Program-made: the position numbers and the translations under genes
The notes under the pieces: model-generated
Told to the model about the DNA's origin: nothing
What the model saw: the letters and a program-made list of their open reading frames with translations, nothing else
Database searches by the model: none
From: Chitinophaga filiformis
Lineage (GTDB): Bacteria > Bacteroidota > Bacteroidia > Chitinophagales > Chitinophagaceae
DNA: 64,000 bases
Assembly: GCF_021646545.1 (NCBI RefSeq)
Contig: NZ_JAKIRP010000004.1
Span: forward strand, 1-64,000
Direction: 5' to 3'
Shown here: piece by piece, positions 14,951-24,225 of the stretch
Position numbering within the stretch: position 1 is the first letter of the stretch
How the letters are laid out: the number at the start of each line of letters is the position of its first letter

Positions 14951-17902
14951 TTACTGGATCATTAACTTTGTGCTGATCACTTTTTTCTTCCTGCTGGTAA
15001 CATCAACATGATAGATACCTGCTGGTATAGACGGATCAATGATAAAGGTCTCATTCGCTTTTGCACTCTTCCGCAGCACCACCTTGCCAGACATATCTGT
15101 AAGTATTACTATCACATCGGTAACAGCCGGATCGGCCACACGGATAGCGAAGCTGTGTTGCGTAACTGGATTAGGATAAACGGCATTCGTATATTTTGGC
15201 GCAACTGTGCTGGTTGCAAGCGTAGTTCTTGCAGCAGACTCAGTTCCGTTTGCTTCAAAATGCGACCATCCGTACGGACCAACATAATGAACATAATAAT
15301 TGCCATTCACCCTTGCCGGAAGGCTGTTAGACCAGGTATTGGTGTAGTCTACCCCATTGATCTCCAGGAGACTCAGGTTCCATGAATTGATATAAGAAAT
15401 ATTACCAGAGATCACGAAGCAGAATTCTCCCGCACCATCTTTTTTGAATGGAAGTGTTACCGGAGAAGGACTGCTACAATTGCCCTGGTTGGAATTGGGT
15501 GCAAAGTTTGCAGTTACAGAGATGTTACTATTTACTGTTACAGTAACAGGGTTGATAGTATCTGAGATGGCTCCGCTCCAGTTACTGAACTTATATCCAC
15601 TTGCCGGTGTAGCGGTAATGGTCACCTGAGAGCCTTCGGGATAGGTACCACCTGCAGGACTCAGGGAGACAGCTCCTGAACCGCTTACAGCAGTTGTGAT
15701 GGTATATTGTTTAGGCACTACCACATTGGTAACAGTGATGGTGGCGCTGGAAGTAAATCCACCGTCAGCTGTAGTAGCTGTAATTGTAGCCTTACCTGCT
15801 GCCAGTGCTGTTACAAGTCCACCACTGCTTACAGTGGCAATAGCCGGAGCACTGGAAGTCCAGCTTACGGTTTTGTTGGTCGCATTGGCAGGAGCTACCG
15901 TAGCAGCAAGCTGCAGTGTATTGTTGATATCCAGGGAAGCAGTTGCAGGGCTTACGCTTACACCTGTAACGCGTACCACCTGGGCAGGCGTCGGCGTACT
16001 GCCATATACCAGTACGTTGTCTACATACAGCGGAATGCTGGAAACTTCCTTAAGGGTGCCATCAAGACCTTTTGACGACCAGTCATTTGCAGGATTCCAG
16101 GCAGCCGCATTGGCTTCATAAGGCAGGCGTATGCGTATCTGCGATTCCTTTCTGGATTCGCCTTGTCCGCCGGGCCAGATCTTGATACTACTGTTAAAGG
16201 TTACTTCAGTGTAGTAAATATGCTGAATAGAATCCCATGGTTTTAACTGAGTAAAGGTAACGTCTGCATTGTTAGACGATACAACATAACTTGCCGGAGT
16301 ATAGCCAGCGGCTAATCCTTCGGAAATATCAATAAACAAGCGGAAAGCATGTTTTGATGCAATACGTGCCGGCCAGGCTGTATGATTATTCACCCATACC
16401 GACCATTCCGTATAAGTATTGCCGCTACCATTCAGCCTTGCTTCAATCAGAAATTCTCCGGAAGGCGTCTCCGCAACCGGGAAATTTGCCAACGGCGTTC
16501 CGCCATAATCTTCCACAAGCTTTGACAGCAGGCCCGAGAAACCAGCATTATAATCGCAGGCCACTTCATTGTTTACATAATTCGAGCGATCGTCTGTATA
16601 GGCATCGTCACTTCCCGGACCTCCTACCAACGCACCATATAAGATATGTCTTGTTGCAGTGGGAGGACCATTCAGGTTATTGGACCAGCATCCGTGAGCG
16701 GTACGATGATGTGGATTAACAGGTGGATTAGTGCCGAAGCCGCATACATAGCTGCGGTTGCGTGGATTGCTTCCCAGTGCATAGTTCATTTGCCGCACTG
16801 CGAAATTGTAATACTTTGTTCCTTTTGCTGTTGTTGTAGCCGCATCCTTATAATAGGTAGCCAGGAAACTGGTATTGATAGCATATCTTAAAGCGCCCCA
16901 TACATCCAGGAATGCCAGGCCACCAGGTGTATAGGTTATACGCTGTCCGTTGTAACCATCTGTCCAGTAGTCGAGGTGACGTTCTATATCTTCCTTATAC
17001 TGAGCTTTACCCGTAAGTTTTGCCAACAGGGCATAACAACCGTATGATTTATCATCCCAGGCAAGTCCCCATTTAAAAGATTTAATGGTACTCTGAGGCT
17101 CTGAAGACAGGTTGGCATAATAGCTCTCTGCCTTTGCCAGCCACGCTGCGTCGCCTGTAGCACGATATAGCCAGATAGCCCCCCATACCAGTTCATCATT
17201 GAAGCCGCTGAAAGACTGATAATAACCCGCAGCATCGGTGATGGAACTGGAATATTTCCCACGGTAGTTGTCAGCAAAATTGTACAGCTGTATAGCATGG
17301 CTAAGCAATGCAGCACTGTATGTCGGATCATCTGTTTTAAACACTATGCTGGCTGCCGCCATTGCTGCTGCAGTTTCGCCGGCAAGATCGGAACCCGGGT
17401 GGGTCTGATCTATCTTGTAAGCAGGACGGGACATGGCCATCACTTCGGCTGCACCCCACCAGGCATGATCGATACCTCCGTTGCCTAGCTGCCCATATAA
17501 TTCATTGGGAGCAGTATGGCAGCGTATAAAATAATCATTTACAAACCGAAGATTACTCTTCAGGTATTTCATTTGCCCTGAGGCATTATATCCTCCGGCA
17601 AAATCTATCGCACCCCATGCCAGCATAGTGGCAGAGAAGGCCATCGGGAAATTGAATTTAACATGATCTCCTGCATCGTACCAGCCGCCTGTAAGGTCGC
17701 GGCCTATATCACTACCATCATTCATAGCAGAGTTGGCACGCCAGGTTACGCGGTTATCTGCAGGAAGTTGGCCAGACCGCTGGCATTCATAGAAGAACAT
17801 CGACTTTTGCAATGCTTCTGCATAATTGTAATTCTGCGCATAGGTTAGTTTGAGGGACACCATTAGTAGAATGGCAGCAATCAGACTACATCTTTTTTTC
17901 AT
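14951..17902 (-). CDS. secreted multidomain GH9 endoglucanase with CBM3c-like module and T9SS sorting domain
   Basis: 983 residues. The signal peptide spans 1-22. The GH9 catalytic domain spans about 24-465, with WYDAGDH (Asp76/Asp79, base side), the His signature VNPHHRTAHGCW near 395-406 and the proton donor Glu446 in NNEVACDYNAGF. A CBM3c-like module follows at about 480-635, an arrangement typical of processive GH9 endoglucanases. Then come a bacterial Ig-like group 2 domain (645-725), an InlB-repeat-like beta domain (730-800), a Cys-containing module (808-885) and a T9SS type A sorting domain (about 905-983, AVYPNPVTQ to KLMIQ). The enzyme should cleave beta-1,4-glucan outside the cell. 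It is a single gene with its own terminator. Confidence 0.92.
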   Translation of the reverse strand: MKKRCSLIAAILLMVSLKLTYAQNYNYAEALQKSMFFYECQRSGQLPADNRVTWRANSAMNDGSDIGRDLTGGWYDAGDHVKFNFPMAFSATMLAWGAIDFAGGYNASGQMKYLKSNLRFVNDYFIRCHTAPNELYGQLGNGGIDHAWWGAAEVMAMSRPAYKIDQTHPGSDLAGETAAAMAAASIVFKTDDPTYSAALLSHAIQLYNFADNYRGKYSSSITDAAGYYQSFSGFNDELVWGAIWLYRATGDAAWLAKAESYYANLSSEPQSTIKSFKWGLAWDDKSYGCYALLAKLTGKAQYKEDIERHLDYWTDGYNGQRITYTPGGLAFLDVWGALRYAINTSFLATYYKDAATTTAKGTKYYNFAVRQMNYALGSNPRNRSYVCGFGTNPPVNPHHRTAHGCWSNNLNGPPTATRHILYGALVGGPGSDDAYTDDRSNYVNNEVACDYNAGFSGLLSKLVEDYGGTPLANFPVAETPSGEFLIEARLNGSGNTYTEWSVWVNNHTAWPARIASKHAFRLFIDISEGLAAGYTPASYVVSSNNADVTFTQLKPWDSIQHIYYTEVTFNSSIKIWPGGQGESRKESQIRIRLPYEANAAAWNPANDWSSKGLDGTLKEVSSIPLYVDNVLVYGSTPTPAQVVRVTGVSVSPATASLDINNTLQLAATVAPANATNKTVSWTSSAPAIATVSSGGLVTALAAGKATITATTADGGFTSSATITVTNVVVPKQYTITTAVSGSGAVSLSPAGGTYPEGSQVTITATPASGYKFSNWSGAISDTINPVTVTVNSNISVTANFAPNSNQGNCSSPSPVTLPFKKDGAGEFCFVISGNISYINSWNLSLLEINGVDYTNTWSNSLPARVNGNYYVHYVGPYGWSHFEANGTESAARTTLATSTVAPKYTNAVYPNPVTQHSFAIRVADPAVTDVIVILTDMSGKVVLRKSAKANETFIIDPSIPAGIYHVDVTSRKKKVISTKLMIQ

Positions 17903-18301
17903 GGTCTTTTAATTTTGAAGGTACTTGTTGGATCAACTGAAAATAAAAATGTAAGTCTCACTACAGGTTGCAGCAGACGCGGAGAGGGAAACGGTCTTTT
18001 AACAGATATTAGTGGGTTTACTTACCAATGACCACTCCATTGGAACTTATCTGATGCCGTTGCGTATTACCAGTTGATATCTTTTAATATTCGCTTGATA
18101 TGGTTTTCAGAAGAATTATCGGTTAAACAGGTTTAGGATTTATACCAACAACAAAAAGAAAGCAGCCATCTTTTCGCCATCAGCAAGGTGAACAATATGA
18201 TTCCACAAGTTTAAGGGAATTATATGCGATAAACAAGCACTCATTTAAAAATATCCTAATTCAATTAAGGAATACCGGGATATATACTGTAAAATAGACA
18301 C
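17903..18301. other. non-coding stretch upstream of GH9
   Basis: About 400 bases between the GH9 start and the end of the propeller-like gene, both on the minus strand. No ORF, RNA gene or strong hairpin was seen. It should hold the GH9 promoter, but I found no good TTTG/TAnnTTTG pair. Confidence 0.4.
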
Positions 18302-19351
18302 TTATCTATGGAAAGAAGATGAAGGAAGGGTAATTGTATATAATGTTATCTCATCTTTTAAAAGAACATACAATTTTTCAGCATTAACGTAATAGGATAA
18401 TACTTTCTTTTTATCTACCGGAAGATAGAAACTTCCGGCATAACTGCCGTTTTCAACATAATAGGTATCCAATACAGGATACTTGCTGAACGCATCCCGT
18501 TGCTCATTGTCCGCCTGCAGATCAGATTCGATGAACAGCAAGCGATCATTCGCAAAGGCGCGTTTATTTACTTTTACGCGGGGGGCGGAGGCATATAACT
18601 TCTGCATTTCACCGTCTCCCCTGCCTGCAACCCTGATATCATTGTGAAAGACAGTATCGATGGTATGTTGCTTATAGCGCAGGTTCAATTCATTGTCCAT
18701 GCAATAAATACCATTTTCAAAATAAGGTATGTAAAACAGGCGATCTTTTTGAGTATTGCTACATAAGATCCCATCAGTAGAGAAACCTGCATCTGCCTTT
18801 TCAGATAACAGGTTCGACTTACGCTGTTCACCATTAAGAATATTGATGCGCATAAACACAGGTTGAAAACTACCTGGTACAAATCCTCTTATCACTACCA
18901 ATGAATCTGATAATTGCAAAGACTTTACAAAGGGCCCCGCAGATAGCCTTGCAGAGTCAAACTGCGCTGCATGAAGTTCTTTAAAGAATAACTTTCCACT
19001 GTTATATTCATGCGCATAAATATGCGTCGCGTCAGCAAAGAAATTCACCGGAGGTCTGAGCTGTTTATTTACCGTGAGCTCAACGGTGTCTTTTATATGC
19101 AGACTATTATCAAGACTGTAGATCTGCCGGTGTGAAGGTGCTGATAAATAAATACTATCTCCCCAACCAAACAATCGTTCTCCGGTAAGTGGTAACTTAT
19201 ATGACAGTTGCTGGCGGACGTTCACCTTCACCCACTGCCTGTCAAAACCGTTCTTCCTGTCATTAGGCATACCTGCTACCAATACCAGTACAAACAGGCA
19301 AGTCAGCGCTGCCATCATCGTGCAACCGATGAATATTAAAGTTCGTTTCAT
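18302..19351 (-). CDS. putative exported beta-propeller-like protein
   Basis: 350 residues from the ATG at 19351. The frame runs further upstream, but this start places a signal anchor at the very N-terminus (KRTLIFIGCTMMAALTCLFVLVLVAG, about residues 2-27). The rest is beta-rich, with repeated segments of the type GDSIYLSAPSHRQIYSLD, DSLVVIRGF and ERLLFIES-like strands, resembling the six-bladed propeller lipoproteins of Bacteroidota. There is no lipobox Cys at the expected place and no catalytic motif. It is the last gene of a three-gene minus-strand set with the small Cys protein and the MauE-like protein, separated from them by a perfect hairpin. The function is unknown. Confidence 0.65.
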   Translation of the reverse strand: MKRTLIFIGCTMMAALTCLFVLVLVAGMPNDRKNGFDRQWVKVNVRQQLSYKLPLTGERLFGWGDSIYLSAPSHRQIYSLDNSLHIKDTVELTVNKQLRPPVNFFADATHIYAHEYNSGKLFFKELHAAQFDSARLSAGPFVKSLQLSDSLVVIRGFVPGSFQPVFMRINILNGEQRKSNLLSEKADAGFSTDGILCSNTQKDRLFYIPYFENGIYCMDNELNLRYKQHTIDTVFHNDIRVAGRGDGEMQKLYASAPRVKVNKRAFANDRLLFIESDLQADNEQRDAFSKYPVLDTYYVENGSYAGSFYLPVDKKKVLSYYVNAEKLYVLLKDEITLYTITLPSSSFHR

Positions 19352-19370
19352 AATTGTAAAGTAATACAGG

Positions 19371-19400
19371 AACAGAGACTGCCCGGGAGCAGTCTCTGTT
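19371..19400 (-). terminator. perfect intercistronic hairpin (attenuator or mRNA-stability stem)
   Basis: AACAGAGACTGC (19371-19382) and GCAGTCTCTGTT (19389-19400) are perfect 12-bp arms with a 6-base loop. It ends 20 bases before the propeller start codon. The T run after it on the minus strand is weak, so it may reduce or protect rather than fully stop the transcript. Confidence 0.6.
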
Positions 19401-19494
19401 AAATAATATGAGACCAGGCAGTTTATCGCTACCCGGCATCGTTGCGTCGCATTTCCTTCAACGGCATTGCTACTATGAGCAAGACCATGAAGAC

Positions 19495-19812
19495 TTACAA
19501 ATCCGTCATGAATACTTCCCAAACGTATGTTTTCCCTTGCGACTGGAACGTAGTTGCACAACAGAAATAATCGTCGCCGCTACAATTGGCAGCGCTGTTA
19601 GGATCGGCAACACTCTTTACTGAGTTACCGAATGACAGGATCAGGTTACCGCCATAAGTAGCGGTGCGATCAGCAGGAAGTCCAGGAATTGTAACTGTCC
19701 GGTAGCAAACGTCCTGTGTCTTTTTAATGATTGTGCCTGCATTGGTGGAAATAGTCAATCCGATGGCAGCTACAGCTACCAGTGCGGCAAAACTGAATTT
19801 AATCTTTTTCAT
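19495..19812 (-). CDS. small secreted Cys-containing protein (DUF6520-like)
   Basis: 105 residues from the ATG at 19812, which gives a clean signal peptide (KKIKFSFAALVAVAAIGLTIS). The longer frame adds 14 hydrophilic residues before it. The mature part of about 80 residues has four Cys: one in QDVCYR and three in ANCSGDDYFCC. This resembles the small DUF6520-type secreted proteins of Bacteroidota, an assignment from memory of their signal sequence and size. It lies between a MauE-like membrane protein (99 bases upstream) and the propeller-like gene. The Cys content and the redox-type neighbour suggest disulfide formation after export. The function is unknown. Confidence 0.65.
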   Translation of the reverse strand: MKKIKFSFAALVAVAAIGLTISTNAGTIIKKTQDVCYRTVTIPGLPADRTATYGGNLILSFGNSVKSVADPNSAANCSGDDYFCCATTFQSQGKTYVWEVFMTDL

Positions 19813-19911
19813 GTGTTCTCGTTTGTGGTTAGGAAATAAAATAACAGCCACCATGGGCCGCCTCCGCTTATACAGAAGAAGAGGGTCCTGTTTTATTGAT
19901 CAATAAAAGCG

Positions 19912-20361
19912 TTAAGACAATGATATATTTTGCCTGTTAAGCACCATCAGCCGGCTTTGCAGCAATATGGCGATTGCAGTAAGCAGGGTGAACATAAGAT
20001 TAACTATCAGGTGCTGTTCCCAGGTTAACAACTCAATGATCCCACCGCAACTACAAGGCAGATCATAAGCATAGTGCAACATGATATACACATAACCGGC
20101 GAACAGCGTTATCAGGAATAACGATGCATACAGGCCGGCTATACGCGTGCGCTTAAAGATCAGCATTGCAGCTATCGCCAGCTCGCCTGCGGGCACTATG
20201 GCTGCGACCAGCGGAGCCATATGTTGCAGAAAGGGAGAACGGCCAACCTCAAATCGGAATTTGTCATATTGGATCAGTTTACTGAGGCCGGTGTAGATCC
20301 AAAGTAATAGCAATGCGGCAGTGATTGCTTCAATGGTTAAATTGAGCGCTCTGATTTTCAT
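19912..20361 (-). CDS. MauE/DoxX-like redox-associated membrane protein
   Basis: 149 residues with four predicted membrane helices (about 9-30, 46-68, 74-95 and 113-136). Between helices 3 and 4 lies LPCSCGGIIELLTWEQHLIVN. The CSCGG pair followed by W and H is a feature of the MauE branch of DoxX-like proteins, which are linked to disulfide formation in exported partners such as the methylamine dehydrogenase small subunit. No mau genes are present. The partner here may instead be the four-Cys secreted protein encoded 99 bases downstream. Confidence 0.8.
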   Translation of the reverse strand: MKIRALNLTIEAITAALLLLWIYTGLSKLIQYDKFRFEVGRSPFLQHMAPLVAAIVPAGELAIAAMLIFKRTRIAGLYASLFLITLFAGYVYIMLHYAYDLPCSCGGIIELLTWEQHLIVNLMFTLLTAIAILLQSRLMVLNRQNISLS

Positions 20362-20689
20362 ATGGAAATGTTCAATGCAGAATGAAAGACAGCTGGCGGG
20401 GGCTTAGTGTTTCATTGGATTTTGTAATGGAATTTTCTATTGGTCAACAGGTCAACTTCACGTGGTTATCTACTTGATAAAAATAGTAAAACCAGATGAG
20501 AAATACAATACTTTTTCGGCTAACTGGTATATAAGAATAAAGGGAGATGCAGCAAAAATAAACTAACATCGTTAGCAGCGCATAAAAGATTACCTAATTA
20601 CATCAGGGCATCCTGATACCAGCAATAAATGAAGCCGCTGCGCGTTGCTTAAACGATGACAAACACCATCAAACAAACACAAAGAAAGT
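20362..20689. other. non-coding stretch between the MauE-like gene and a terminator hairpin
   Basis: AT-rich, with no ORF of note on either strand. It should hold the promoter for the three-gene operon, but no clear consensus was found. Confidence 0.35.
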
Positions 20690-20715
20690 GCCCGTATCAA
20701 AACTAAGATACGGGC
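20690..20715 (-). terminator. hairpin downstream of the beta-barrel receptor gene
   Basis: GCCCGTATC (20690-20698) and GATACGGGC (20707-20715) are perfect 9-bp arms with an 8-base loop, 57 bases past the receptor stop codon. The following bases on the minus strand are only moderately T-rich (ACTTTCTTTG). Confidence 0.5.
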
Positions 20716-20771
20716 GCGCTGAAGTGTAAGGGAAATAGAACTTTCACAGACGTTAAATCGTTAAGATCCTC

Positions 20772-22913
20772 TTACAATCCTGCCCTGTTCTCTTCTTCGT
20801 TCTTATTCACCTGCTTTGCCCTGTAAGTAGATTTTCCGAAACTATAGTTAAGTGTCAGGACTACCCGCTGCTGGCCATACCAGTGAGACAGCTGGTTATT
20901 AATGATGTGTTTTTCCCTGAACACAATGGTGAAAGTGGTACTATTGAACATGTCATAATAATTGACCCGCGTATTCAGCTTCCCTTTCAGCCATGAGCGT
21001 TGCAGTCCCATATCCACATTCCATAGCGGCTTTGCGATATAGAGACTGATACCGCTGCGTGAACGATAGGAATAGGACACATCAAATGTGACGTTCTTAG
21101 GTAAGGTAACCACCTGGCTTCCCCTGATTGTAAAGTCTGTTACGCCTACTGCATAGGTAACGCCATGATAGGGAATCTGTTCCTTTCTGTAGTCGCTGCT
21201 GATATTGTGCTGCATACGCCACCATTTTGTAACTGTAAGGGGAATGCTGACGGTTATGTTGGCAAAATCTTTATGAGGCATGTTTTTACCAAGATATTCC
21301 AGCACATTGGTAACGGTATCATATTCCGGGTAGCGGAGCATAGCGTCTGTCTCCCGGCCGGCATTCAAAGTAAGCGTATACGACCTGATAGTGTAAGTTA
21401 AGGCCATCGTATTTGTTTTGGAAGGCAAGAGGTAGGGATTGCCCACTACATAGTTTAAAGGACTATTATAGAACCGAAATGGATTCAGCTGGCCAAACGT
21501 CGGCCGGGTGATACGGCGGGCAAAAGAGAAGCCTATCTGTTGATTTTCACTTATCGTGTAAGTAGCGCTTATACTGGGCAGCCAGGTAAGGTAATTCCGT
21601 TTAGTTACCTCGTTTTGTGTGATGGAATTGGCTATACTCCGGGTATGTTCTGCACGCAGACCGGCTGCAAGATCAAATTTCCCCTGTTTCCTTTCGTAAG
21701 ACAGGTAACCTGCAGAGATATATTCATCGTAGTGAAAGTTGTTAGACCGTCCGCTATCGGGCGCAAAAACGTGCTCGGTCGTCAGTGTGTCATAATGAAT
21801 GTTATTGCGGGTAGAGGTATAGACAAACTTACCACCCGTGCGGAAGATACCTACGCCGGTTTCCCGCGAAAGATCGGCCTGTATGGTACGGATACGAATG
21901 TCCTGCCTTAGTGCTGTTTTCCAGTAATCCAGCAGAGCCGCACTGATGACATCACTCGTTTGAATATCTTCCTGCTGCCGGGTATTGGCCTGTACATATG
22001 AGCCTAGTAGCTGCAACTGGGTCTTTCCCCACTGACCGGAGTAATTCAGGTTAACCAGATAATTTCGCTGGGTGGGGTTGTAGCGGTTCATACTTTGCGT
22101 GTTGAAAATAAGGTGCTGCCCCGTAGCATCGGTTGTATATAACGTATTGTATGCATAAGCGTTCCGGTTTATCAGGAAGCCGCGCAGCTGCAGTTCGATA
22201 TGTTGGTTCTTTTTAAAGTTATAGTCCGCTCCCAGCTGATAACTGAAGTTATTATTACTGGTGGGCACCTTGTTATTCGTGGCCATGATATCTGTATTGG
22301 CCAGATGTTGCAGTGCCTGATACCGGTAAATAGTGGTCCCCCTTGTATAACCCAACCGGGCCATGTAGGTAAGTTTAGGCGTCTTGTAGCTGAGCTGCAG
22401 CTGATTATCGTTATGGGTATAGGCATTCCGCTGCAAACTGGTATTTATATTACCCCTCCAGCCCAGGGTCAGATCCTGTTTCAACCGTATATCGATAATC
22501 GCTTTATATTCTGCATCATACTGGGAGGAAGGGTTATTGATCAGCGCTATAGACGCGATCATGTCGGATGAAAGACCGGCGAGGTAGGTTTGTAGTGCTT
22601 CAGGGCTCATCAGCACCGGTTTGCCATCAATAAAAACTGTCGGAGTGATCCTCCCATACAGTAATAAGGCACCGTCCCCTCCTACCTCAAGGCCGGGTAC
22701 CTTTTTCAGTACATCAAAACCGTTCGCTGCCGTTTTGAACAGCCGGTTACCCGCTACCGTCATCACCAGTTTATCGGCCTGTTGCCGGACCGCCGGAGGA
22801 GCGGCATTGATTTCTATGGCCTGCAACTGCCGGGTCTTAATGGTTGAATCCTGCGCCCGGGTAAACGGGCCAAACATTATAAGAAAACAAAAAAAAGAAA
22901 AGACTTTCGCCAT
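20772..22913 (-). CDS. outer-membrane beta-barrel receptor (TonB-dependent receptor-like, OMP_b-brl_3 type)
   Basis: 713 residues. The signal peptide spans 1-20 (ending FTRAQ). A plug domain at about 30-150 includes GFDVLKKVPGLEV and GRITPTVFIDGKPV, and a 22-strand-type barrel follows (GNINTSL, YMARLGYTRG, SISATYTISENQQIGFSF). The N-terminal carboxypeptidase-like domain found in many relatives is missing, so this is the short form. Such proteins import or bind a ligand at the outer membrane, and no substrate can be named. The gene is 126 bases downstream of a 7TM-AraC regulator on the same strand, and a hairpin follows it. Confidence 0.85.
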   Translation of the reverse strand: MAKVFSFFCFLIMFGPFTRAQDSTIKTRQLQAIEINAAPPAVRQQADKLVMTVAGNRLFKTAANGFDVLKKVPGLEVGGDGALLLYGRITPTVFIDGKPVLMSPEALQTYLAGLSSDMIASIALINNPSSQYDAEYKAIIDIRLKQDLTLGWRGNINTSLQRNAYTHNDNQLQLSYKTPKLTYMARLGYTRGTTIYRYQALQHLANTDIMATNNKVPTSNNNFSYQLGADYNFKKNQHIELQLRGFLINRNAYAYNTLYTTDATGQHLIFNTQSMNRYNPTQRNYLVNLNYSGQWGKTQLQLLGSYVQANTRQQEDIQTSDVISAALLDYWKTALRQDIRIRTIQADLSRETGVGIFRTGGKFVYTSTRNNIHYDTLTTEHVFAPDSGRSNNFHYDEYISAGYLSYERKQGKFDLAAGLRAEHTRSIANSITQNEVTKRNYLTWLPSISATYTISENQQIGFSFARRITRPTFGQLNPFRFYNSPLNYVVGNPYLLPSKTNTMALTYTIRSYTLTLNAGRETDAMLRYPEYDTVTNVLEYLGKNMPHKDFANITVSIPLTVTKWWRMQHNISSDYRKEQIPYHGVTYAVGVTDFTIRGSQVVTLPKNVTFDVSYSYRSRSGISLYIAKPLWNVDMGLQRSWLKGKLNTRVNYYDMFNSTTFTIVFREKHIINNQLSHWYGQQRVVLTLNYSFGKSTYRAKQVNKNEEENRAGL

Positions 22914-23039
22914 CGACTATAGGTTTCCCCAAACCTAGTAAGGGTTCCAACACCGATGGTCTGCCATTGTAAATCAGGAGTCCGGATTTATAAATCCGGA
23001 CTGACGACAAATCACAAATTTCAGATTTTCAACCAGTTA

Positions 23040-24116
23040 TTAGTTAGTCGTTTTTAGGGTAGTTTCCTTAAAAAGTGCCGGAGTGGTATCCGTTACCTTC
23101 TTAAAGGCGGCATAAAAAGTAGACTTGGAGTTGTACCCTACCTCGTACCCGATAGCTTCAAACGTCAGATGTTCCTTGGTGGTTATCAGTTTACAGGCTT
23201 CGTTGATGCGATACTCATTAATGTAAGTAGAAAAGCTTTTGCCCAGGTTATCATTCAGCAGCTGGGATAACTGGTGGGCAGGGATATTAATGGCGCGGGC
23301 CAGGTCACTCAGCTTGAGATTAGGATCTTTATACAGCGCCTTATCCATGATGGCCTGTCCCAGTTTTTCGGCCCAGGCCTGGGCGTCATTGTCGGCTATT
23401 TTCTTCTTTTCAGGTTTGCCAAGGGATGTTGTTTCCGGGGCAGTGAGCAGTTGATCCATCCTGGCGCCCTTTACAAAAAAGAAAATGGTGAGATACAAGA
23501 TGGAGGTGAACGTGATTCCACCACCTATATATATACCGTATACGTAGCGCAATAAGGCTAGCAGGTAAACCAGGTATAGCAGGCAGTTAGACCCATATAC
23601 CCACAGCCAGAACTGCTCTGTTGCGTTTAAGCCGGAACGGTTCACCAAACAGGCTTTTAAGGTGCTTCGGAGCAAAAAACCGGTAGCTACTATGTAAACA
23701 CCCCATACCACGTAAATGAGCTGGGCAACAAAGTGGTTCCATAAGTTGGGACATCTCTGATAGGGAAACACAGCGCCGCCTACCACAAGTACGCCCAAGA
23801 GCACGCTCCACTCCCGTTTCCAGCTGGCCGGTATTACAGTAAGCCTTCCCATTGCTGCCCTGAAAAAATAATACAGAGAAGGGCCGATGAGAAAACAGGC
23901 GGAAAGTCCTATCTGCAGATAAATCTTGGGGAGCTGGGGATTGAAATAGATGAAAACTGATTTAGCCACACGAATACTGATGGCCAGCAACAGGATACCC
24001 AAAAGAAGAAATGGAATAGATTTTCGCTTTTTATGCAGGATATAAAGTCCGAGTACCAGGCCGTTAAAAGCTCCCAGGGCACTAAGGAAAAACAGTATTT
24101 GCTGGCCGATATTCAT
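23040..24116 (-). CDS. membrane-bound AraC-type regulator (7TM + HTH)
   Basis: 358 residues. About residues 5-225 contain seven hydrophobic segments (QILFFLSALGAFNGLVLGLY, IPFLLLGILLLAISI and so on). The C-terminal 110 residues form an AraC DNA-binding domain (LSDLARAINIPAHQLSQLL and FEAIGYEVGYNSKSTFYAAF). This architecture is common in Bacteroidota and is thought to sense a membrane or periplasmic signal directly. The receptor gene follows on the same strand 126 bases away and is the likely target. Confidence 0.88.
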   Translation of the reverse strand: MNIGQQILFFLSALGAFNGLVLGLYILHKKRKSIPFLLLGILLLAISIRVAKSVFIYFNPQLPKIYLQIGLSACFLIGPSLYYFFRAAMGRLTVIPASWKREWSVLLGVLVVGGAVFPYQRCPNLWNHFVAQLIYVVWGVYIVATGFLLRSTLKACLVNRSGLNATEQFWLWVYGSNCLLYLVYLLALLRYVYGIYIGGGITFTSILYLTIFFFVKGARMDQLLTAPETTSLGKPEKKKIADNDAQAWAEKLGQAIMDKALYKDPNLKLSDLARAINIPAHQLSQLLNDNLGKSFSTYINEYRINEACKLITTKEHLTFEAIGYEVGYNSKSTFYAAFKKVTDTTPALFKETTLKTTN

Positions 24117-24225
24117 ATGGATGGGTGTTAAAGGGCTCAGACAAATATATATAATTAACGTCGACCTGCATCTCAGGGAAGATTACCTTATATTAGCCAT
24201 TATTTTTATACTAAACGCTTAAAAA

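Noticed and set aside
18302..19561. 70-residue extension of the propeller-like protein
   Set aside because: It runs through the perfect hairpin at 19371-19400 and into the Cys-protein gene. The signal anchor begins at 19351.
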